Made by a program: the position numbers and the translations under genes. Positions 10,346 through 20,943 of a stretch of DNA of 64,000 nt are shown here, piece after piece. Under the pieces are notes generated by a model that made no database searches, was not told the origin of the DNA, and saw only the letters and a list, made by a program, of their open reading frames with translations. The DNA lies in the NCBI GenBank assembly GCA_021399445.1, contig JAJTUQ010000004.1, positions 4,712,001 through 4,776,000 on the forward strand, written 5' to 3'. Position 1 is the first letter of the stretch. Each line of letters starts with the position of its first letter. The DNA comes from Xylogone sp. PMI_703. Lineage: Eukaryota > Ascomycota > Leotiomycetes.

Positions 10346-11648
10346 TTAGGGTGGATCTATGGTGACACCTTCTACATCTAGCTCCATATTTTCAATCAGT
10401 GAGCTCATATAACTTGATGGAACACACATATGTCTGTGAGCTTGAGGGGAATTGTGAGCATGAGGGGGTCTGCGAACAAAAGAGGGATTGGAAAAATCTG
10501 CCCAAATCGGGGGATCAAAGGAGTCAACAATGTCGGAAAGTCTTTCGAAACTTAAGCCTGGAAAAGGTACCTGGCACATTGGCAAAATGAGGCCTTCCGA
10601 ATACATGTGCTTACTGAGTGCACCGTACATCATTGAATCGCATTGGGTGGTACACTTAGAAGGACCTTTAAGGAGCACTTCAAGTCTCTCATCAAGCGCA
10701 TCTATAATTTCCCCTATGGCTTTCTCTCTCTTCTCATTCAGACGCTCTACAAGAACGGTTAGCCCGGTTATCATATGTAGTTCAGTGGAACTTGCTTATA
10801 ATATTCTCTGCAATTGGTAATCCAAGGCTTGGAATCAAATCTTTGCTATGCCTTATGGCAATAGAACTAACTTGTTCGAAAATGGAACCGTTTTTGAAAT
10901 AGGAGGCTATCCATATCCAAAAGAGTACATCTCGCGAGTATATCGATTCGTACTTCACTTTACACTCCACTGTAGGTCGAAATGCTCCCATGAGGCTTTA
11001 AACTTCACCCATAAAGGAGTAATCCATAGGTCTCTGTAGATCTCGACTGCCTCGAGGCAATCATAATTGTTGGTTCATACCAGCACGTGCCTATCACGTG
11101 CATGTAAGCTAAACCTATTCCGGAGGAGAGCCGTAGCCGTAAGCTATATAACCCCTCCGGCCATACGTAGTAAAAACAACAACCATCTCCCAATATAACG
11201 CAATTAGCATACCGTAATTACAGTATTACGTCGTGCCACGCGTTATGGGAGTGTACCGACAATAATAATCCACCAGGACTGTGACCTTGGCTAATAACTC
11301 CAGGCTAATACTTTGAGGTACGCCATGGTGACGACAATGAAGAATATTCAGCAGGATTAAGAAAGCTTCGAGATCCCAATTCTCAGCAGTAATTTCCACC
11401 GAACCCTAGCTTCGAAGGGTGTCGCCCTCTTTCCAATTTCCAGTAAGCTGTTTTTTAAACATTGGTGAGGCCAGCATTAAGTGTTTGGCAGAGACACGTA
11501 TGCGAGCGCTATGCTCTTCTTCGGTATCATTTTTAGCAGACTCAGCAGGTCTGACATCTTTCTCCCAGACTGCGAAAGGAGCATTTGGGTACTCTAAGAT
11601 TATTGTGACTTCACCATCCTCGTCGATGATGTGCGAGGTTTCTTTCAT
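10346..11648 (-). pseudogene. BTB/POZ-type fungal gene, decayed and interrupted by a solo LTR
   Basis: Start at 11648. The N-terminal part has a DGEVTIILEYPNAPFAVW block and RIRVSAKHLMLASPMFKKQL, as in fungal BTB-like proteins of unknown role. An in-frame TAG at 11407-11409 interrupts it. The frame then continues SVEITAENWDLEAFLILLNI..LAKVTVLVDYY up to the solo LTR. Past the insertion it resumes CLEAVEIYRDLW. A further frame change lies between about 10985 and 11010, before SRDVLFWIWIASYF. Another lies at about 10780, before ERLNEKREKAI, and the C-terminal part ends at 10346 (CDSMMYGALSKHM, PGLSFERL). Thus at least one stop, one insertion and two frame changes. Family recognition is from memory of the PNAPFAVW...RHLMLASP pattern. 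Confidence 0.8.
11068..11261. mobile_element. Solo LTR (194 bp) with 5-bp target-site duplication
   Basis: The element begins TGTTGG and ends CCGACA, that is TG..CA with a short imperfect terminal inverted repeat (TGTTGGTTCATACC against TGTCGGTACACTCC). ATAAT lies directly on both sides (11063-11067 and 11262-11266). Inside is a TATATAA box (about 11145-11151) flanked by CCGGAGGAG and CCCCTCCGG. Removing the element plus one ATAAT copy restores an uninterrupted frame in the host gene, with DYYDCLEAVEIY across the join. No internal retrotransposon domain is present, so this is the scar of LTR-LTR recombination. The superfamily (copia or gypsy) cannot be told. Confidence 0.88.
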
Positions 11649-12087
11649 GACGCTATTTTATATATGTCGGCCAGTTCGGATAGTGTTGCAACTGGACTTA
11701 GGGAGACTTTGGAAGCCGTAGTTTGCTGTGCGGACGGAGATGTGATGTATTCAACTACTACTCCGCGAAGAGCCAGCTGGCTGAAACTCGGCTATGGCAC
11801 GTGATATTCACGTGGTCAACGACACAGTTAGGTCCGCTATTCTCACTATTATGGCACACCACGTGGCACCGCTGCCTATGCTGGGAAACGGCTAATCTAC
11901 ATTTTCCACCCTCGACATAATTGGACAATATAGTCAGGTGATATTTGTAACTGCCTCCGTAGTCCATACTTTTGTCATTGAATCTACAAATTTACTGTCA
12001 TTTATTGTACTATGTATTATCCATGTTTGTCTTTTTCAACAACGTAAAGTCCGTTTTAGAATCCTGCGACGAATATTAACATTCACT
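11649..12087. other. Intergenic, no gene seen
   Basis: Contains two CACGTG boxes spaced by 5 bp (CACGTGATATTCACGTG near 11798-11814) and a further CACGTG near 11863. Upstream DNA of the BTB-type pseudogene and of the ML-domain relic. Confidence 0.5.
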
Positions 12088-12782
12088 ATGAATTGTCTAG
12101 CCTGGTTAGCTGGTTCTCGGTCCTCCATTTCAGGTCAGCACTCAACCAGCTCATCTACCTTACTATCGATTCCGGGGATCATTCCTAGGGATTCAAACCT
12201 GAAATTTTGTAATGAATCTCGCGACACAGATTGTTTCAGATCGGGCAACTAGAAGTTATTCCAACGCCTGCACTTGTGTAAAACTTTCCCGAGCGTAATC
12301 ATGGATGACTTAATCTTACAATTTTGTTGCAGTGAGGAAAATAGACATCTACATCTATAGTAAGTGTTATCTCTAAAAGGGTATATTTGTATTTTTGTTA
12401 AACATTACCAGGAAATTTCCTCTCAGATATCTCAGATGACCCAATTTGGTATTATTATGCACGAGATGTTAATAGCAATTATGAAGGAGTTCGTGGTCAT
12501 TTTCCGTTTTGCGATGCGATGGAAAATATTCAGCAGCCTGGTAGACATGGAGAAAAAGAGTAACCCCCTAAGAAAGCGCTTGCTGTTATTAGTATCCATT
12601 CATAGATACCTTGGTATGTAGGCGAAGTATGTTAACTGAATCTTCTTTCATAAATGAGAGGATAACTAACTGAATAAGGCAATCTGAGTATAAAGTTTGA
12701 TGCGAAAACCAAGGAGGGGAAAAGAATATATTGTGTGGATGGAGAGTTTGAGCTCAATTATCCAGAAAAGAAACAGGAATAG
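12088..12782 (+). pseudogene. ML-domain (MD-2-related lipid-recognition) secreted protein, decayed
   Basis: Order of recognisable blocks: SNLKFCNESRDTD (12190-12230), then after a one-base shift FQIGQLEVIPTPALV, then KTFPSVIMDDLI in another frame, KGIFVFLLNIT (12376-12410), DDPIWYYYA...GHFPFCDAMENIQ (12433-12535), PPKKALAVISIHRYLG after a TAA, a probable intron from 12617 (GTATGT) to about 12680, and finally KFDAKTKEGKRIYCVDGEFEL ending at 12782. This order (FC.....D.F.I..LE..P.P, a central hydrophobic strand, FC......, PPKKG.AVIS, then a KTKEGK.I.C strand) matches fungal ML-domain proteins of the phosphatidylglycerol/phosphatidylinositol-transfer type. Frame changes and in-frame stops show it is no longer functional. 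Confidence 0.6.
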
Positions 12783-13392
12783 GAAGGATAAGAAAGATAG
12801 CCGTAGTAGAGGCTGGGGAAAAACTAGCAAGGCTGCTGCGGTACCTACAGGTCTAAGGAACTCAGAAGTAACCAACGAGACGCCTACTTCACTAACAGGA
12901 AAGGATTATGCTGTTAATTTCCCCCTACCCATCGGTTTGGGGCTGTTGTATGTTCAGCGCCTAGTTTTAAAGCTCTTGGTGTCTTGGATATCTTCATTTT
13001 TGTTGCTAGCTAGGGAGATAGAGAACTGGGGTGGAACTCACTGCAGGTCTAATATATATGGTTTTGGATTTGTTATTTCAAAGAGAATATGAGGAGAAGG
13101 CCATCCAGAAAATAATCTGAGAAGACTGCAAGCAATATGTGAAACTATATGTGGTTAGCACAGAATGACTTGTCACACCCAGCAGTTCCGTTAGATATTC
13201 TCCATTATATACTTGAATATATGTGCTAGACGCTGTAAGCACCAAAGTGATGGCGTAGTTATATACCATGTACTTCCTCGTTCAATCAAACGAAGTCCTA
13301 AACATACTCCGAATGTTCGAGGCTCTATCAGGTGACTTGAACCACGAGTTGAAATTGTGATTATAAATCTCTATTTAATTCTGTATTCCATT
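12783..13392. other. Intergenic, no gene seen
   Basis: AT-rich spacer between the ML-domain relic and the 3' end of the HET gene. No supported feature. Confidence 0.6.
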
Positions 13393-14919
13393 CTAGGATT
13401 GAGACAGTAACTCAATATCAATAGGACTAATAGCGATACCCGTTGGAGTCAATATGGGTTGCCCTATGATTACCTGCACACCATCATATTCCCTGATCTC
13501 CTTATCCGAGCTGGTCAAGATAGTGGCAGCCAGCATGTCATAACTTATAGGATTTGAACGTGTTTCCCTGAATACCCAAGCGCTTGTGAAGATACCCGTG
13601 TCTTCACGGTGCAAGAGGATCGCGAAACCATCCTGCTCTTTTCTCCAGAGCCTGATTATGGCATTGCGTTTATCGCTATAAGAAAATTGAATAATCCGCT
13701 CTTTTGGATTCCAAGAGTCTCGGGGCTCGACATTCCAAATGCTCAAACCGGTTCCGTGGTGTGGAATTTTTCTTATAAGGTATGTTGGGCTAATATTATG
13801 CCCTGGCAAAGGTCGAGTATTATCGATTCGTGTTAGAAAGCGTAAAGGCTGGACGGGGGTATGAGCCACTTCGTCTCGGTGAATATGCAAGCATTTTTCA
13901 GATCCAAGCCTCATGAAGCTGCGCTCTCCACTAAGCACAATTTTAATCCCGATTAAATACAGATACGTGCTTTCAGGTCTACATGCAAGTACAGCTAGGG
14001 AGTAAGGGGAGAGCTCAATCACCGGAAGGTTGATCTGCAGACCACGATTGGTCATAGAATAGTCTTGCAAGAATGGACTGAATTCGTCCGGGACAAGATC
14101 TCCACAATCTTCAAAATCTGCCGGGCTACGAGCGAATGGGCTGCAGTATCCTCCAGAGCTGTTCATCTGGCTACTGGCACGACCCCAGGCGAAAAGAGTT
14201 TGGTCATCAGAGGTTTTCATAATCTCTTCCTGGAGCCGAATGAAAGCTTTCTCACCCTCTCCATACAACATTGGCATGCTAATATCGAAGATCCCCAACA
14301 GACAGTATGCAAGGTCCTCAATCCGTGTGGTTTTTCGGTTTGATGCCCAAGACATTCGTTTTGCAACGCTGGCTTTCGAAAGAGGATCTACTCCTATAAC
14401 AAACCTCTCCCCGATCCCGGTTATCTTGGGGATCTGTTTACGTAAGTCGAATTTCGATCCAAGTGGTTTCCAATTAGATGAGAAAAAATTAATCCTAGCT
14501 GGTGCGAGAAGCTCCTGTAGCGTCCATCCCCTTGAAAACCATCGGCTTTTAGCAAACGCCGACTCTGGAGAGGAAGCATCGTCCCCCTCTGGGACGTCGG
14601 AAAGATAGGCATAACACACGGTTGCGTCTTTGTACCAGCGGAACATCGAATTGATGGCCTCGGAGATCTCTGCACTGCTCGTTTTATCGATACAACAAGT
14701 ATCGACCCAAACATACCTCAATCCTCCTTTAAGAGCCTCTTCGCAAGCGTATTTGAGCTTCACGTATCCACTTTTGGAAGCAGCATGGTTATCTTCATTG
14801 CAAATATCATAGAATGAGACCTCATCATTACCCCAAGTGTGGGAAAGAATTGCGTATGGGGGGATAGAATGCCCATCGAAGCTCTTTACCCGGACGCTCT
14901 GTGCATGCAAAAGTCTCAT
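13393..14919 (-). CDS. HET-domain (heterokaryon incompatibility) protein
   Basis: A single intact exon of 508 residues. The N-terminal half carries the three HET blocks in order: YAILSHTWG (about 22-30), the GLRYVWVDTCCIDK..SAEISEAINSMF..Y block (about 65-105) and SRWFSRGWTLQELLAP (about 125-140). The RIEDLAYCLLGIFDISMPMLYGEG segment follows, usual in the HET-E/'vegetative incompatibility' type. The C-terminal half is beta-rich and variable. HET proteins trigger cell death on fusion of unlike hyphae or on non-self cues. Here the gene is divergent (871 bp) from a NACHT-ankyrin gene, an arrangement that fits functional coupling in immunity-like signalling. No lesion is visible. Confidence 0.9.
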   Translation of the reverse strand: MRLLHAQSVRVKSFDGHSIPPYAILSHTWGNDEVSFYDICNEDNHAASKSGYVKLKYACEEALKGGLRYVWVDTCCIDKTSSAEISEAINSMFRWYKDATVCYAYLSDVPEGDDASSPESAFAKSRWFSRGWTLQELLAPARINFFSSNWKPLGSKFDLRKQIPKITGIGERFVIGVDPLSKASVAKRMSWASNRKTTRIEDLAYCLLGIFDISMPMLYGEGEKAFIRLQEEIMKTSDDQTLFAWGRASSQMNSSGGYCSPFARSPADFEDCGDLVPDEFSPFLQDYSMTNRGLQINLPVIELSPYSLAVLACRPESTYLYLIGIKIVLSGERSFMRLGSEKCLHIHRDEVAHTPVQPLRFLTRIDNTRPLPGHNISPTYLIRKIPHHGTGLSIWNVEPRDSWNPKERIIQFSYSDKRNAIIRLWRKEQDGFAILLHREDTGIFTSAWVFRETRSNPISYDMLAATILTSSDKEIREYDGVQVIIGQPILTPTGIAISPIDIELLSQS

Positions 14920-15789
14920 GTTAATCAGTTCAGGACTAAGCGTTCCGCTGTGTCTATAAAGTCTTGCAAGAATTTAAGTCATTAACCACGGCTAGCAAGC
15001 CTTACTTTGTCATTTTGTGGGTTTAAAATCGTATAATTCTATATAAAATTATCGCCTCGCTTGTTTTTACTTCGGTGTTCGGTGTTATGGGATTGCCCAT
15101 TCATAGATGATTGTATAAATGTCGGGATCCAGTCACGTGTACTTAGCATTAGTCCCAATCAGGAAGGAAGAGTATACTACTCCTCCACCCGCACCCACTC
15201 AATATATTCACTATTCAACTACCAAACTACCGATTCACCCGTACGTATACATTACGTACTGTGAGTAGGTAGGAGAGTAGTAAACCCACAATAAATCTAT
15301 TTTTGGCTCAAAATACCGCTCAAGTCTAATTCGATCATACCCAAAAAACGTAATGAGATTTCATCATAAACTAATGGATACAGATAAATGATACAAACCT
15401 CTTCCTGAGGAAAAGGTTCCACATGACCTCCAGCCATTCCATTTTCATCAGAAGCAAGCATACTGGCCAGGCTCAGGAAGGCATTTAGCACAGCCGTACC
15501 ACCAACACATATCAAACCCACCCAATCAACATTGGTGTACCACACAGCCGCATTCCGCAGCCATGGAAAGTAGGCATACAAGGTATGGGCCTGAGGAAAG
15601 TTCAAAAGGGTTTATCAGAGGTGCTCACCGCACCATTGCCTACAGCCTCATTGCGCAAGTCTTTCCTCTCACAAGCGTATATACTTATCCACAGTTTCTC
15701 ATGATCAGGCTGCCTGTTCCTATTCGAATATATATCTCATCTACTTCTATGTTCCCCTACCCTTTTAGGGTTCTAATCGCACCTAAGCT
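14920..15789. other. Divergent promoter region between HET and NACHT genes
   Basis: This 870-bp spacer separates the start codons at 14919 (minus) and 15790 (plus). Apart from the 102-codon minus-strand frame at 15297-15605 it holds AT-rich DNA and pyrimidine-rich tracts near both starts. Confidence 0.5.
15297..15605 (-). CDS. Small open frame between HET and NACHT genes, uncharacterised
   Basis: 102 codons. The first two thirds look protein-like: an aromatic N-terminus (HTLYAYFPWLRNAAVWYTNVDW), then a hydrophobic stretch with GLICVGGTAVLNAFLSLASM, then an acidic end (PFPQEE). A GTTTGT..TTAG segment directly after PFPQEE could be a 28-nt intron remnant, too short to be spliced, so the last third may not be coding. 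One TM helix or a membrane-inserting helix is possible. It may be a gene fragment rather than a functional gene. The position beside an NLR-type gene is suggestive but there is no further evidence. Confidence 0.3.
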   Translation of the reverse strand: MNFPQAHTLYAYFPWLRNAAVWYTNVDWVGLICVGGTAVLNAFLSLASMLASDENGMAGGHVEPFPQEEVCIIYLYPLVYDEISLRFLGMIELDLSGILSQK

Positions 15790-18700
15790 ATGGACCCTGG
15801 GACGGCTCTATCCGTGATTAGTCTAGGTATACAAGTAGCTCACGGTATTCAAGGCTATTTCAAGCTTTGGAAGGATTGTGAACGGGATGTACTCGATCTG
15901 CAGAATTCCCTTGCGCGGACGATAAGGATTTTCGAGCATTTGAAGGTAACGCTACAGAGGGTTGATCTTGAACAAACATTGGTGTCTACAATTCTCCTTA
16001 ACATAAAGTCATGCGAAGAAAAAGTAGGATCTCTTAACTTGATTTTGAAAAAATTCAAAATTGAAGGTACTCCTGGGGATATTTTCGAGAGGCTAAAGTC
16101 AAAGTCGCATCGAGCCTTGTATCCATTTCGTGCGAGCACGATCTTAAGGATCTCGGAAATTATCGAGGATATAAAGGATGATTTGCACTTAACTCTGGAG
16201 ATCCTGTCTATGTACGTGAGATCTATCTCTTTTAGCTGATAGCCCCGATGCTTACAATACCTCTAAGAGACACAAGCGCGTGCGCAAACGAAAAGCTCGA
16301 TTCTATCGATAGTGTCTGTTGGGCTGAAGGTTAACAACATGATGCAGGCTTTTGAAACCGAATCTATAGGTTTGTTCGCTTACTTGTCTAGAGCCAGGAC
16401 TAATATGCAGCAGTGCTACAACGAAACCAAATTTATGAATGGCTTAACCCACCCGAAAATTCTTTACCTCACATGTCTGCATTGGAGAGACGCCATCCAG
16501 AGACTGGAAAATGGTTTCTCCAGAGTCAAGAGTTTGAGACCTAGAAGTGTCATCCCGCCAGTAGGTTGTGGCTTTACGGAAACGGTCAGTACTAGCATCT
16601 TGTAGTATATATATATATGTAGTAGACCAAAATAGTGTTACTAACAGTACTATAGTTGGCTGCGGAAAAACAATATTGTGGTATGTATATGACCTACCAT
16701 TATCTTCTGGTTCCACATAGTTCTCACATATCTCATAGTTCTGCAATTATTAACGAACTACAAACGCTTGCAAAACCGACTAATGCTAGGGAATCACGGC
16801 CAAATTTGATATACTTCTATTTTTCTTTTGACCATGCATCTGGCCAAGACATATCGACGGTGGTGAGGTCGATTAACTGGCAGATGTGCGCCGACAGAGA
16901 CACGCCATCCGAGCTCCGAGCATTATTTTCTAAAATATATCCAGCAAGGCCAAGCTCATCAGACCTGCATGGGGTGCTTAGAGCTATGCTTAAAAGGTAT
17001 GGTGGGAGACCGGAAAATCTTCCGGGGTTCTATCACGATTCTGGGCAGACGGCTGAGACTTTCTTCGTCTTTGATGGGCTTGACGAAATCCCTTATGGGC
17101 TTTATCGAGAAGCTATCCTTGGGCTACTGAACGAAATATCTACCATATCAACATCCGACAAGATTCATATTCTCGTCACAAGTAGGCCCGAGAAGGATAT
17201 TTCTTCTTATCTACTGTCTTCGCAAGGCTGGTTGCGCTATTCAATGAGTCGTCAAAAAGTTCAAAGTGATATAGCCCTTTACGTGTGTGATCAGATATCA
17301 AGCCATCCAAAGCTTAACAAACTTCCAGCGGATATCAAGTCCAGAATACAACAGAGACTAATTCAAGGTTCAAATGGGATGTCAGTACTTATTAAACTCA
17401 AATGGTTTCGCTTTATTAAACTGATGACTTTAGGTTCCGATGGGTTGCGCTCCAAATCCAAGACCTACGCCGACTAAGGATCGTACGACCTTACGATGTT
17501 CTCAGGATCCTAGATATGCTGCCTCCTGATCTGGATACTACCTATGAGGGAATCCTTGAGAGATTAGATCCTCGACTCTATGACGAAGCTTTCACTGCAT
17601 TGGAATGGTTAACTTTTGCCCGACGTCCGCTCTTCTTAGAACAGCTTGCTGAAGCATCTATCATTGAGCCGGAGTCTGAAGTTATTATTGATCCTGATCG
17701 GCGAATAGAACCTTCCGATATCGCCGAGTTGCTAATAGGTCTTGTAGTCGTGGAGCCAGAGATAGATGAAAAGAGCGTATTTCCGCTTCGTACTCATGTG
17801 GTCAGTCTGGCACATTTTTCTGTCCAAGAGTATCTCCTCTCTAGGAGTAGGAAAACACCCGCAGCTGAGTGCTGGTTTTTGGAAGCAACCATAGCACACT
17901 CAAACACTACAATGAGTTGCATTGCCTATGTGCGCTATTGCCATACGGCTCACCAATCCGACCTTAGTCAACCACCTGTTCTTCGATCTTACTGCCTGAA
18001 TCGCTGGGCTCAACATGCTGCGCTCAGTACTAGGAACAAGGACGACGATATATGGTATGCAGTTCGTGACATGCTTAGCAACCCCGAGATATCTATGTAT
18101 TGGATGCGACACGCACAAGTTTTCTGGGTCGCAAAATTTCTCACTCGGTCATATATTCAATCCTCTTCATTTCGGAGATCCCCCTATGCCAATGTCTCCC
18201 TCTTACAAGGTCCAGAGCTACTACAATATTACTCACTCCACCACTGTGTTGTACATCGATTACATAGACTTGTACGGATTTTACTCCAGAGAAGCGACCC
18301 GCCACTCTCTTTACACCAGTACGAATCAGCACTTGAAGCAGCGGTAGTATTGGAAGATCTCAACATGATCGAAATACTCCTTGAACATGGTTCTGACTTT
18401 GGCAGGTCTTTGAGCCTAGCTCTTACTCAGACAAGTGAAAAAATTGCCTTCGAATTGATATCTCGTGGCTGTGAGGCACAGGGAGAAGACCTTATACTAG
18501 CAGCGCGCTGGTCTACTCCGGATCTCATGCGCCGTATTATACATTCAGGAGTGCAGTTTCATCTTAATAGTGCTGTATTAGCATTGAATTCCTCGTTATT
18601 TGGCAAGAAAGGGGTCACGGAGGCTCTCTTAGAAGTTTTGTCTTCCAGAAATCCTCTATCTTTCGAAAAGCCTCGCGGTGAGGCTACTGTTTACCAAGAC

Positions 18701-19968
18701 CTTCTGATCAATGCGTGTAGAACAGGACTTCCATACACAGTTGACCTTCTCATTCGTCACGAAGGCAGCTTTAGAACCTCTATCTCAGATTACAACAAGG
18801 CGTTACATCTTGCCGTATCGTGCGGTCATCCCGCAGTAATAAAAGTGCTTCTCAACGGTCAAGCAAAGCCCAAGATTACTTACAAAACCTTCTCAAATGC
18901 AGTCAGGTGTACCATCTGGAAACGCGACTACACTGCATTCCAACCTCTTTTATGGCATATACCAGTCGGTTCAAACGTTCCCAGCTTCATGTTACGTCGT
19001 GCAATTGCTTTAAACAAAGAACGCCTGGCCTTAAAGCTATTAGATAACTGTGCTGGATTCAACAGGAACGGAATCTGGGTGGATGATATATTTCTGCAGC
19101 ATCACTACTTCAATCGAATACCATTATCAGGAGGCTCACGTCAGCCCTGGTGGATATCTTCATCTGCGAAGCTTTGAGAGACAAACGAATTGTGCGAGAT
19201 ATCTGCGAAATTCTCTATATATACGGCGCTAAATTTGCTATTCATCATCTGGATATCGCAGATATCTGCGATTCTGATTTTCACGTATTCTTTAATCAGG
19301 CCCCAATCATGGCCTTGTCCAAGTTCGATGAATCTCAAAATATGATAAAGTGGTCTTTGAAAAGATTGATAGATATTCAAATCCGGATATTCGCAATCAC
19401 TGGAAGCAATTGCTGGCACTACGGATCAGATAGCACTATGGACTTAGTGTCCGCAGTGTTCGAAGGGGGTTCTCCATTTCCAACTGGCCCCTCTTGGCAG
19501 AATCCAACTCCAGTTACGATTTACCGGTATACCTCCTCAACTGGTCTAACATGGGTGGTATATGAGGACTTACCTACCACTCCCTGGATTGGACGGGTAC
19601 ATGAAGTTAAATTATTAAATCAGGACGAAGTTTTGTGGGAAGCAGTCTTGGATATCATGCCAAATCTAAGGGAGAGCACCGTTGTTCAACAGCTAGATTC
19701 TAATCAAGAGTCTTTCCAAGCCTTTTACTCTTCTCTGGTGTCACCAGTTGCTCCTTGGGAAACTATGATACCATCCATGTTGACATTGTGGAATGAACGC
19801 ACAGCCCAAAATAGGGCAGATTTAGCGCGACTTATACTAAGACTGTATACCTACCTTTCAGCGCAAACAGATGGAAATGAATTACCTCTATCGAGTCCAG
19901 TTAATGAACGAATCCTCTTGGAAACTTTCTTCTCTTTAGATCACAGCTTTGTATTTGGCGAATCTTGA
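15790..19968 (+). pseudogene. NACHT-ankyrin STAND protein (fungal NLR) with one nonsense codon
   Basis: Seven exons fit: 15790-16215, 16270-16369, 16411-16584, 16656-16680, 16721-17380, 17434-19049 and 19100-19968. The total is 1290 codons with consistent phases. The N-terminal domain is alpha-helical (MDPGTALSVISLGIQVAHG...), of the kind found on fungal STAND proteins. The linker YEWLNPPENSLPHMSALERRHPETGKWFLQS precedes the NACHT domain. Walker A (GNVGCGKT) is encoded across exons 3-4, Walker B is FFVFDGLDEI, and LVTSRPEKD matches sensor 1. After the winged-helix-like RWVALQIQDLRRLR come degenerate ankyrin-like repeats to the end. The only clear break is a TAG at 16542-16544, codon 220, where the family has Trp. 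The last intron (19050-19099, GTGCTG donor) is weak; a one-base frameshift near 19060-19100 is the alternative. Confidence 0.8.
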
Positions 19969-20943
19969 TCAACGCTTATAAAGAGCGTTGAGAATCATAA
20001 TACAAGGCTCTTTATATTCACAATTCCTAATCTTATTGGGCACTGAAAGAATTATTACCTGTTAATAATCAAACAGGAAGAAAATAAAGTGAGGATTTGA
20101 TACATTTCAAGCTATTCACTGGTTTATATAAGGGCTGGTGAGGCTAGCCACGTGGCCAGTGCGATGACACCTTCCCTCCACTACCCACCTTCGAGTCCCT
20201 GTAGAAGAAGTCACACAAAGTGCTCTTTGCCTCCATTCACACCCACGCCCCCATCCTGTCATTTCCACTCAAGCCTCTTAGTCAGAGGCTTGTTTTTAGG
20301 CCCTCGATCTAGACCGCCATTGTCTATCTTCTCGTTCGCGACTTTTGTCCGGAAATCCTGGGCCCCTGGAACCATAGTCTGGTGTGGGGCTACGAACTGA
20401 AAAATTACCGGGACAGGAGTTAAGGTGGGTATTCATTTGAAGTATGGAACAGTGGCCCTTTGGCGCTGTATCTACGGTTACTATTGCAACTACGACGGTA
20501 TCATTCTCCATGACTTCCCAAGTTGGTATTGAACTATGGGTGGCTCGGACGTTGAGGGTTCTGTTGACAATCGAGGCATTTTCTGGGTCACGACCTTCTG
20601 TGGGTTGTAGCAGAAATGAAGAGAGATTACAAGCTCTCACCTACATCTCGAATTCTTCTTTCGATTATCCAAAAGAGACTCACCTTTGGATCATAAAATA
20701 GATGTTGTTCAGTGATTGCATTTCCTGAATTTGTGCGAAAAACAAAGCCTGTCCCAGAAAGGCCCCTAGGCCAATACCCACCCGCCGTTGAATGTACACA
20801 ACACCGCCATCGCGAATAACTATACACGTGTACTCAAAGACCAATGGCAGAATTTATCGTACATATCATTCCCAATACCATTTCATGAATAGTAACTATA
20901 AACAAAGAAGAAGAACGCCAAAGACGAGTGTGGATGCTCCATT
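19969..20943. other. Intergenic, no confident gene
   Basis: Minus-strand blocks at about 20830-20650 (GGVVYIQRRVGIGLGAFLG.) and 20640-20296 (NASIVNRTLNV, NDTVVVAIVTVD) look partly coding. No intron joins them in phase and no start codon is evident. They may be the remains of a secreted or membrane protein gene. Confidence 0.35.

Noticed and set aside
10785..10830. A GTTCCA..TTGTAG intron that would join the last two parts of the BTB-type gene
   Set aside because: The donor and acceptor phases do not match, so a frameshift explains the break better than an intron.
20296..20880. Possible two-exon minus-strand gene (GGVVYIQRRVGIGLGAFLG... and NASIVNRTLNV...)
   Set aside because: The only good donor and acceptor are out of phase, no start codon fits and no family is recognised.
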